Assembly (NCBI GenBank): GCA_006538405.1
Contig: BJKQ01000010.1
Span: 1,984,001 to 2,048,000 of the forward strand
Direction: 5' to 3'
Length of the DNA: 64,000 nt
Origin: Hansfordia pulvinata
Taxonomy: Eukaryota > Ascomycota > Sordariomycetes > Xylariales
Position 1 is the first letter of the stretch. The number at the start of each line of letters is the position of its first letter. Positions 55,444 to 64,000 of the stretch are shown in pieces. Made by a program: the position numbers and the translations under genes. Under the pieces are notes generated by a model. It had not been told where the DNA came from and did no database searches. It was given only the letters and a program-made list of their open reading frames with translations.

Positions 55444-56529
55444 TCACTCTATAATCCGATCCACCCAGCGCAGCCAGCCGGGGTCGCGGCACAGCCTGTC
55501 CATGTCCTCGACGCGCAGGCTGAGGAACAGCTCCTGCTGGTCGGCATCGGCGCGGGCGGGCAGGATCAGCGCGGTGCCGAGATTCCACGCGCCGTGGGCC
55601 CGGCGGATGGCGTCCGGCTTGATCGGTGTCGCTGCTGTCGCCCCGTCGTCGTCGCCCTGGCCGAGGATGTCCCACTCGGCGTCGGCGCCAAAGTGGCGCC
55701 AGGTGTTGAAGGCTAGGGCGGTGGCGCAGCGGGGATCGTAGTCGACGCCGACGCAGCGGGGGTCGGGCGCGGTGGCCAGCATGGCGAGGCGGCGGTGGAC
55801 CCAGGCCTGGTCGACGGCGTCGATGGTCTGGCGGACGAGGGGCACGACGGAGCGCACCAGGCGGCGCGGGTCGGCGCAGGCGGCCAGCAGGTCGGCGGGG
55901 GGCGATCGCGTCAGGGCGGGCAGGGCGGCGTTGCCCAGGTAGTTGCGGCTGGCCTCGTGGAACGCGCGGCTGCGGAAGCTGACCGAGTTCCAGAGCTGGG
56001 ACATGGGCGGCTTGCTGGTCTTGGAGGAGGGCGTGGGCGGCGGTGTGCGGGGGCGGAGGTTTTGCTGGTCCTCGGGTGGTTCGTGGTGGTGGTGGTGGTG
56101 GTGGTGGTGGTGGTGCTTCTGCTTCTTGCTCTTGTGCTCCTCCTCTTTGTGCCTCCCCCGTCCTCTGCCACCTCCTCCTCTCCCGGCCCGGCCCGCGCCT
56201 TAGTCACATGCGCCCAGGTCAGGGCCGCGAGGATGGTGTACTTGGACGGCGGCGCGACGGCGGCGGGGTGCTCGCGGGCGAACAGCTCGCGCAGCTCGGC
56301 GAGGCGGGGGTTGGAGAAGACGAAGATCTTGCCCGTCCGCGCGATGGCGGCCATGGGCGTGCCGTGGGCCGCGAACCGGGGCTGCGTCGGGCCCGTCCGG
56401 TCGCCGAGGATCGTGTACTCGGGGCACTTGGCGGCCAGGCGCTCGTACGCGGCGTCGGGGGACTCGCCGGCGCTGCCCCGGTGGTGGGTGTGGTGAGGGT
56501 TGGGGTTGCCGCTGCGCCTCTGCTTGCCC

Positions 56530-56564
<35 letters not shown>

Positions 56565-57196
56565 CGCAGTACCGGCAACGACGCCCAGTGAGGCCCGCCG
56601 GCACCGCCGCGACCGGGCCAGCGGGTACGACTGGTCGGAGGGCAGGTCGGGGGCGAGGGCCTCGCGGCGGGTCTGGGCGGCGAGGGCCTCGAGGAAGACC
56701 TGCAGCGACTGGCCGTCCATGAGAGCGTGGTGCAGGATGACGGACAGCAGTAGGCCGCCGCGGACGAAGCGCGCCTGCACCCGGGACACGGGCAGCGGCT
56801 CGGAGCCCGGGGACAGGGCCTCGCCCCCTCCCGGGATGGCGTAGTCCGGGTGGACGAAGAGCGAGGGGGGGAAGCCTCGCTCCTTCAGGTCGGCGTAGTC
56901 ACAGCCTTCCCACTCGTGGCCCTCGACCACGCTGAAGGGGATCCGGCGGCCCGGGGAGCGGCGGAGGGAGACGCGGCCGGCGGCGGCGGCAGCGGAGGCG
57001 GCGGCGGCGGCGGCGTCGTCGGCCTGCAGGCGGGCGGCGAAGAGGGGCCGGGCCTCGGCCAGGCGCTGGAGGGAGGCGTCGAGGTGGCGGGCGGCGGCGG
57101 CGCGCTGGGCGTCGGGGCAGGGGAAGCACAGGACGACGCAGAGGTAGACGCGGGGGGAGTGTTGGTTCCAGATGGACAGGGACTCGACGGCCTCCT

Positions 57197-57230
<34 letters not shown>

Positions 57231-57302
57231 GATGCTGCTGCTGTTGGTGTGGTTGTCGGTGTCGTCGACGCTGCCGCCGCTGTGCATGGCAATGTTGCCC
57301 AT
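55444..57302 (-). CDS. HxxxD-motif acyltransferase (fungal transferase family), frame interrupted in a low-complexity insert
   Basis: Minus strand, start 57302, stop 55444. The N-terminus has a Gln run (about nine residues), then SLSIWNQHSPRVYLCVVLCFPC, a family-like first strand. The catalytic HxxxD motif is HHALMDGQS. A later block KYTILAALTWAHVTKAR matches the central helix, and the C-terminal half has LWNSVSFRSRAFHEASRNYLGNA and PDAIRRAHGAWNLGTALILP, typical of BAHD/trichothecene-acetyltransferase-like enzymes. These move acyl groups from CoA to alcohols or amines, often on secondary metabolites. Between the two halves lies a Glu/Thr/His-rich insert with a GGT/CAC microsatellite, and the literal frame ends at 55911. 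One extra base in the C run at 56155-56159 (plus strand) restores a 619-residue frame. An intron ending at the CCCAG acceptor before LWNSV is the alternative. No biosynthetic-cluster partner is visible. Confidence 0.72.
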
Positions 57303-58560
57303 GCTGGGCGCTTCGGAGGTGTCGCCCCAACTATCCAGGGCTGTCTCCTGTGTCCGGGTCCGTGGCTCTATGGTAGGCTGTTGCTGGAGTCGTCCCGGGT
57401 CGTCGAGGTGGTGGTGTGAGCAGTATAGGAGAGCTGCAAGACAAGGCTCAAGCTCGTTGGTGCTGCTATGGGATCCGGGGATGATTCCAGTCGCACGAGG
57501 CTTCTACTGCCTCTTCCTCTTCTTCTTCTTCTTCTTCTTCTTCTTTTCTCACGACGCAACAAGAACCATTGACGCAGTCGTCGACGAGCACATTCGCCGG
57601 GGGTTTGCTGTTTTGTAGGCGGATATACATGTTCTGGCTGTGGCGGAGTCGAGAGAGCGAGCGTATCCCCAAGCAAGCAAGCAGGCGAGCAGGCAGGCAG
57701 GCAGGCAGGCAAGAGTGGGAAGACCCCTACGCTCGGGAGGGCCCAGATTTATAGGGGGCGGGTGAGGCGCAACAGGTGGCAGACCGCGGGACCGGGGTGG
57801 GTTCCCTGTTGATAGAAGGGGGAGGGGGGGGGGGGCGTTGCATTATAAGCCGGACCTCATCAAAGGGGTGTGTGAGGTGAGAGCGTGGCTACTACGGAGT
57901 ATGTACGAGTACTGCTTGACTGGTGACGCCCTGGCCCCGCGAGAGGGCGTAGTGCTCGTAATGAGCCGGCCAGGCGATGAGCTGGGCGGCGTCAGGCTGC
58001 GGAGTCTACCACATCGAGGGGGGGGGGGGGACTTGCTGGATGCCCTAGAGATCGTGGGCCGGACCAAGCCATGTGTTGACGAGCCAGTCAGGTCTGTTAT
58101 TAGTCAGTCAGCCAGCCGGCCAGCCATCGAGCAAGCCATCGAGCCAGCCAGCCTTGAGGCACGGCACCCGGGCCGGGCGGGGAGGCGGCTGCGGGCTGAC
58201 TGTCGTCCTGTGAGAGTCTTCGGAGAAGAAAAAAAGAAAAAAAAGAAAGAAAAAAAAGTCTTGTCGTCACGGAAGAGCAGGACTGCCTCCCCGGGGCCAC
58301 TTGTCGGCCGGTCGGTCGGGGCTCATCTCATCATTGGCGGTGGGGTTGGGCCGGCCATGCCATGGCCCTCGAGAACCATGTACGGGTTACTCGTAATCTT
58401 GCGCAAGCGCCGTGGACGTTGGGCCTAAGTTAGCTCCGAGCGCTTGCCGTCGCATAGGTGCTGAGATGATAATAACAGGGTGGTACCCGTATTCTGCGAG
58501 CAGTTCATCGTGACAAGGATAATCACCAAGATAATAATACCTTAATAATAATGCCAAAAA

Positions 58561-58577
58561 GGGGGGGGGGGGGGGGG
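58561..58577. repeat. Homopolymer of 17 G
   Basis: A run of 17 G directly follows AAAAA in intergenic DNA. Its length is likely to be unreliable in any assembly. Confidence 0.85.
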
Positions 58578-60064
58578 AAGGGGGAGGTGAGTGCTGCGAC
58601 CCTGGCGACTTCATGTCCAGCGCAGACCAGCAGAACCTCACACCTCATCAAGATGTCTCCCAGACTCATCACCGGCCGCTTGTCCGCGTACGCAGCCGCC
58701 CTGGGGGAGTGGGCGTCAGCGAGGGCGCGTCGGTGTGTGACGGCAGCGGGAAACGGGGGGGGAGGCGTCCGTCAGCATTGGGGGCCAGCAGCTGCGGCGC
58801 GGTCCGGAAATGGCTGCATGATCGACTCTGTCTTGTCTGCTGGCTGGTGCAAGTCGACAAGGGGGGGGCCATCAGCGGCTTCTCGGCTCTCTGCCCCGGC
58901 CTGGTCGCCGCGGCCCGGCTGACATGGAAAGAGAGAAAGAGGTGAGAGTGCTCTGTCTTGTCTTGATCGCAATCTTGTTCCCCATCTACGAGTACCGGGG
59001 CTGAACCGGCGTCCTCGTACGGAGTGACGGACGAGTGGTACTCGTAGCAGCAGGCAGGCAGTCGAGGGTGTGCTCCTCTCACAGCACCGGGCCGGCATGA
59101 TGGATCCCCGACATCTCGCTTCCCACCAGATCATCATCGTCATCAGAGCCCTGCCGTCCCCCAAGAAAGAAGGACGGGGTCCCCGTTCGCGGCTACGAGT
59201 ACTCGTACGTGCAGTACTCGTATGGGTAGACGCGAGTGAGAGAGATGGGACGAAGCACAGGCCACTCTGTGTTGCTCCAACTGGGAACCCCCCCCCGGTC
59301 CATGTTCACGTTCACGTTCACGTTTACGTCCACTACTCTAACTTGGCCTCTCGATATTGGCGTTCTCGTACGTAGCCTTGCCCTGGCCCTGCCCTGCCTT
59401 GTCCTACCCTGCCCTGCCATGCCCTGTCTATCCCCTTACTCCGTACCTCCCACGGGGCTCCGGCTCTGATCCGGCCAGGGTCAGTTCAGCCTGGTGGTGA
59501 TCCTGGTTTCCCGCTGCCGCCGGCCTGCAGCCTGCGTGGGGCATGTACGAGTTATCCCCCCCCTCCCCTCCCCGTGCCCCCGATCCCCAGCTGTCATCGA
59601 CAGGCTTGCGCGTGGGACAATAAATGGGTTTCCTTTTGGGCAATAGTCCGCAAGGGGGCGGCGCGCGTAGCGTACCCGGCGGCGGGCGGGCGGGCGGGCG
59701 ACCTGCGCTCTCATCAAGGCTGTGCCTCATACGAGTGAATCCCGTTATGGGCCGAGCCTTTTGCGGGACCATACCAAGACCGCGCGCGCGCGCCGCCCCG
59801 AGGAATATGCGATTGCTCTTTTCTCTCGTCCGCCGCCCCCCGAGAAGGGGGGCTGCTTGCTTGGCGGCGGACCAGCACACGCTCTTCCCGGGCCGCGAGC
59901 GAGTATCTCATCGTACAGCTCCTCCTGGCCCATATAAGGGACAGCGCAGGCAAGCAAGCCACTCGAGCCACAGGTGAGCAGACGCCTCCCCCGATCCGAT
60001 TCCCACGCGGTGCTGCTGACTTGGCCGATCGAAGAAGAAGGGCGGCGCGGGGGCACTCGCGAGG

Positions 60065-60130
60065 GACGGGACGGGACGGGACGGGGTAGCATGCAGCAGC
60101 AGCAGCAGCAGTAGCAGCAGCAACAGCAGG
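60065..60130. repeat. GGGAC minisatellite followed by CAG-type triplets
   Basis: Four to five GGGAC units run into a GCAGCAGCAG tract interrupted by TAG and CAA triplets. Confidence 0.8.
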
Positions 60131-63100
60131 GGGACGTCGACGGACCTCGCAGGCTCGGCTTCGCGAGGATCGCACGAGATTCATGCGGTGTGGAGAGACA
60201 CACAGACACCGACATCGAGGGAAAGAAGGAATGAAAGAAAGACCCTGCAGCCTGCTGCTGACCGACCTACGATACGAGTACTCGAGAGGCCGGCCATGCG
60301 ATCTGCGCGGCCACCCTCGTAGACATGCCGGTTTGACCAGTCCCGGCTCCCCCGGGCGCGGAGCAGCAGCAGAGAAAAGATCTCGGCCGCAGCTGATGGG
60401 TACGAGTAGGCGGGCCCTCAGCTGAAGCGGCCGGTGTCGTCTCCTGAGTGGTGAGATCTCGGGTTTTCGGGCTTGCCGGCTGCCCTGTCGGGGGGGCACC
60501 CTCCCATGAGAACGATCGCCCGAGGCTGGCAGCGCTTGCGAGCAGACCTTTTTTTTTTTTTCTTCACACACACACACACTCTCTCTCACCCTCTCTCACC
60601 CTCCCTTCGTACGGTGATGCCTGACAGACCGAGCAAGCGAGACTCTCTGCCTTCCGGGGCCTCGTGGCAGATGATCTACGATCGACGACGACAGGAGGTC
60701 GGCGTGGCCGGGCTCGGCTGTGATCCCGGCCTCGTCTTTCGGGGGGTGTCTCTCTCTCGCGGGGAGCGGGCAGACCAGATTCTGCACCACGGGCCGTCAC
60801 GAGACGCAGTATCCTCCCGTCCCCATGGCGAGTTCGACTCGACGCTGTACTGCGGGATCACCCCCCCCCCCCCTTTAGCAAATCACCAAGGGGCGCCTCT
60901 TGGCCTGCAGGCAACGGAGCTGCGAGTCTCGGCAGGCAAGGCAAGGCTGGGCGTCTTTCTCACCCACTCGAGCGGCGAGATGTCAAGCTCACAGGGCCGA
61001 GTTAGAGAAGATTCTCGGGCCCCGGACGATTACTCGTAGCCTGCCACGCCTGCCCTCTCACCCTCCCACAGCCTCCCCCGGGCCGTTGTGGGCCAGAAGA
61101 CGAGGCCAAGGGCCAGCCTGGGCTGGGCGCAAAGGGGTGGTGGTGGGGGGTTTCGTCCAGCTCAGCTCGGCTCAGCACTGGCCACCGGCTTTCCATCTCT
61201 CACCACGGGCACTTCGTGATACTCGTGCTTGTACTCACGCCCCGGGGAAACTCGCAAGGAGCCGCGACAGAGTAGACTCGCACTCCCGCCACATCTCCCT
61301 CGAGGAGGCCCTGGGTCAGACGACGCACCAGACCAGACGATTTCGGTCCCGGGCGATCTGCTGGGCGAGCGGGCTTGCAACGTTCTGTTCGTGATTGGCC
61401 CGGCTACGGAGAGACCTGGAACGGCCCGGGGCAACGGCGAGGACCTTTTTTTTTGATGTTTTCTTTTTTTCTTTCTCTCCCTCTTTCCCTCCATCTTCAC
61501 CACGGGCCGGCGCGCCCAACACATCGTATCGGCCGGGGCGAAACCAGCACTCGTGCTACAGGTGAGGTAAGGTACTCGCAGCCAAGCTACCTAGTCTCGC
61601 TGACAAGCCAAACGGCGCCTGCTCTCCCGATCAGAAGCGCGTGCCGCGTCCGGAGGACACTCCGGGGGGGGCTGTGGTCGAGGGACTCGATCAGTCCCGG
61701 CCCCACGGAGTAATAAAAGCTCTGGCCGGGTGGTGCTGTTGCTGTTGCTGTGTTGTGCCGTGCAGCCATCGATTTCAAACTCCAACTAACCCAAAGGGCC
61801 CCCCCGGAACGACGCCTCGGGAAGCTACTCGGGACTTGTCATCATCGACGGCACAATTGGAGTCGACTTTAGGGGTGATTACGAGTCAAGCTCACAGCCC
61901 GTCACCGGGGATCTGAGAAGGGGGAAACTCGCCCTCCCCCCCCTGGCATCAAGAGACGACGGACGTTTGCTCGCGGTTACTACCCTCCCTTCCCCCGGTA
62001 CCGCGCGCGAGAAAGAGGCCTCTCAGAATATAACGGGGCACAGATTGCTCACTTTTTGTATTTTTTTTTTTTCGCGATGTCATCCCGGCAGTCAGTCTGG
62101 GGAAGAAGTGACTCCGGCGACTTCGCCCCCCTCCCTTCCCCGTTCTGGCGCCGCCGGCAGCCATTGTTCGACGCCCAGGGCTGGTGTTTGGCTGCGGCAG
62201 AGAGGGTATATATCTGGCATGGAAGCCCCCACGGTCGATGAAGTGGAGGGATATGAAAAAAAAAAAATTAGAAAAGGAAAGGAAGAAACAAAAGTTACAA
62301 AAAGGTACGACTCGTTACCATGGGTACTCGTACGCCGGCGATGAACTCGTGCCCACGAGGACTTCGCGGTCGGCGCAGAGCGCAGAGCCACCACGGCCTT
62401 GCTGCCCGGGGGAGGCTGTTGGAGACGGTGACTGGTCACAAAGCCGCCCGCCCGGGGGGGGGGCCTCGCGGCCCGCGAAGCATGCGGGGGGTGGCAGCGG
62501 CGGCGAGGTCATGGCATCCATCCTTCACGTGGGACGCTCCCGCTCTGCCCGGGGGTGTTTCTTTCTTTTTTTCTTTTTCTTTTTCTTCCCCTTTCGTCTC
62601 TCCGCTTCCCGAAAAGGCTCGAGACGTGGCAAGTCGCGCGGACAACGCAATGGTGAAAAATATGATAGCTCGAGGCCGGGGACGGGGGGATCCGGTAGGG
62701 TGACATTGGCCTGCACAGGATCGAGGCCAGCAGACCCTCCCCGCCGCCGCGATAGACGAGCGGACAAGATCTGAGGCGCCCGCCCGCCCGCCCCGTTGCT
62801 TCCATGCGCCGTCGTACTGGCTGTGGGTGGCGTTGCGTGGCGCGTCACGCAGGTACTGGAGAGTACGAGTAGGTTGGTGTCGTGCACGAAAGAGAGACAC
62901 CACTGGACCCCCAAGCAGCATATCTCATCAGTTTCGCCCGGGCTCGGTGACGCGGCGGCCTGCCCTGTCGGCTGGAAGAGGCCGTGCCCAGACAGCCAGG
63001 GAGAGAGGCTCGAGACTCGGACTCTGGCGCTGGCGCTGGCCGGGTGCTCGGCAGGCTACGATCCGCGTGGAGGAGCTCCGGCGGGGGGGGGGGGGAGAAG

Positions 63101-64000
63101 GCAAGGACGCCAGCTTCGAGAATTAGAAAAAAAAACCCGCCGTCACATCTCCGCAGGGCTGGCTGGCTGGCTAGCTGCAACATGAACTCGTAGGCTTCGA
63201 CGAATACCAAGACGAGCAGCAGTTGGAGGTGTTGAGTCTGGCGACGTGACGCGCGCCCGATAACCCCGGCAGCCCCGTCGCTCCCAAGAAGAACTGGTCT
63301 CTCGAAGCAGCGAAGCCCCAGCGACTGCGCAGTCCCTCTGCGATCCGTACGTGTGAATGTCCCGGCTTGACACGACAGGGCTGGAGCCGGGCGAGTCAAC
63401 AGAGACCCCCCCCCTCGACACGGTCAGCACCCTTCCGGCCGCCGCCGCACACCTCCCAGCCGGCTACCCAGATCGACCCCTTTCCATACGGATACATCCA
63501 ACGGCGACGGCTTGCGGGGGCTCTCGCGGCCGGCCGACCCGAAAGCCTGCCCTCCGGCAGCCGACCCCGATCAGGCAACCGCCCGCGCCCCCGGGGACGA
63601 CGCCGGGAGATCTGGCATCGCAGCATCCGGAGTGGGGAGGGGCGGGAGGCGGCCCGCGGACGAACATGGGCGTTGGAGCATTCACACTCCCCCGGGTAGC
63701 AGCCTGAAATCTACGAGTATATTTCCGTGCGCGCAAAGACAAGGCCGATGCGCGGGTCTGTTGACAGGCCGTGAAGCCGATTCAAACGGCAACGGCGCTT
63801 CTCACCCCTGGACTCGAACAAGCACGCCCCCGGCAGTCGACGGGGGCACAGGGGTGGAAGGTAAATGGGTCTGACGCCGCTCCAAGTGGTCATTCATCCA
63901 CGATCCGATCCAATCGCAACAATATAATCATATGCTAGCCAAGCCCTGGCTCCTGGAACGCCGCTACCTGGTGCGAACATAAAAGCAGACGCTGCTCATG

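Larger units (their letters stand above)
57904..63719. promoter_or_regulatory. Cluster of TACGAGTA / TACTCGTA octamers
   Basis: Exact copies start at 57904, 58987, 59039, 59194, 59200, 59215, 60273, 60401, 61031, 62325, 62864 and 63712. Two overlap to make the perfect 14-base palindrome TACGAGTACTCGTA at 59194-59207. The function is unknown. A palindromic, intergenic, over-represented octamer could be a protein-binding site, but no protein is identified. Confidence 0.45.
57303..63997. other. Long gene-poor region rich in microsatellites
   Basis: About 6.7 kb in which I find no gene. Open frames are long only because GC is high, and none shows a domain, signal peptide with support, or intron structure. 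The region carries many simple repeats: CTT (57522-57547), GGCA/CAGG (57685-57712), G17 (58561-58577), TTCACG (59303-59325), CCCTG (59390-59430), GGGAC and CAGCAG (60065-60130), CA/CT (60564-60600) and several poly-T tracts. It also has twelve copies of the octamer TACGAGTA/TACTCGTA. Promoter DNA of the acyltransferase lies at its left end. Confidence 0.5.

Noticed and set aside
10470..57302. A secondary-metabolite gene cluster linking the acyltransferase, MFS transporter and alcohol dehydrogenase
   Set aside because: They are 25-55 kb apart with housekeeping genes between, and no backbone synthase or pathway regulator occurs in the window.
59714..60589. A 291-codon minus-strand frame in the right-hand region
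   Set aside because: It is Arg/Ser-rich, crosses CAG and poly-T microsatellites and has no recognisable motif.
63970..64000. Possible start of a further gene at the window edge (CATAAAAG followed by a terminal ATG)
   Set aside because: Only the ATG itself is inside the window, so no coding evidence can be seen.

Overview
The window looks like nuclear DNA of a filamentous ascomycete (Pezizomycotina, most likely a Sordariomycete). The reasons are short introns (about 49-109 nt) with GTRAGT donors and CTGAC/CTAAC-type branch sites, GC-rich C-ending codons, fungus-restricted families (Fig1, DIP5-type permease, fungal GH47, GH11 xylanase, CxxCxTxG secreted protein), and one extremely AT-rich block with the CpA/TpG depletion expected of repeat-induced point mutation (RIP). 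All gene models are manual, built from splice-site inspection and reading-frame continuity. No similarity search was run.

Layout. 0.86-2.6 kb: a monocarboxylate-type MFS transporter with a frameshift. 2.64-9.6 kb: an AT isochore made of a ~47-bp satellite, a ~150-bp satellite, and a degraded insertion that seems to split the second satellite. 10.47-11.86 kb, directly beside the isochore: a seven-exon gene for a secreted protein of six cystine-knot (knottin-like) modules, every module cut by a phase-1 intron at the same place. 14.1-15.1 kb: Fig1-like membrane protein. 16.2-17.0 kb: orphan secretory/membrane protein. 17.8-19.5 kb (-): DIP5/YAT amino-acid permease with a frameshift. 22.9-26.1 kb (-): GH47 alpha-mannosidase. 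29.2-30.0 kb (-): GNAT acetyltransferase. 30.9-32.0 kb (-): MDR alcohol dehydrogenase with a frameshift. 33.5-34.2 kb: 1-Cys mitochondrial peroxiredoxin. 34.6-36.3 kb (-): secreted CxxCxTxG protein. 38.8-40.4 kb (-): ariadne-type RBR ubiquitin ligase. 42.7-45.0 kb (-): exonuclease 1. 45.9-46.7 kb: TMA16. 49.0-49.9 kb: MAM33/p32. 51.2-51.9 kb: GH11 xylanase. 55.4-57.3 kb (-): HxxxD acyltransferase with a frameshift or unrecognised intron. 57.3-64 kb: no recognisable gene, rich in microsatellites and in one palindromic octamer.

The genes do not form one pathway. Housekeeping genes (EXO1, TMA16, MAM33, RBR ligase, GH47, peroxiredoxin) alternate with secreted or transport functions. The most unusual items are the exon-phased six-knottin gene next to RIP-scarred satellite DNA, the strong excess of the octamer TACGAGTA/TACTCGTA between genes, and four frameshifts that are each relieved by one or two extra bases in a C/G homopolymer. 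The last pattern suggests assembly error rather than true pseudogenes.
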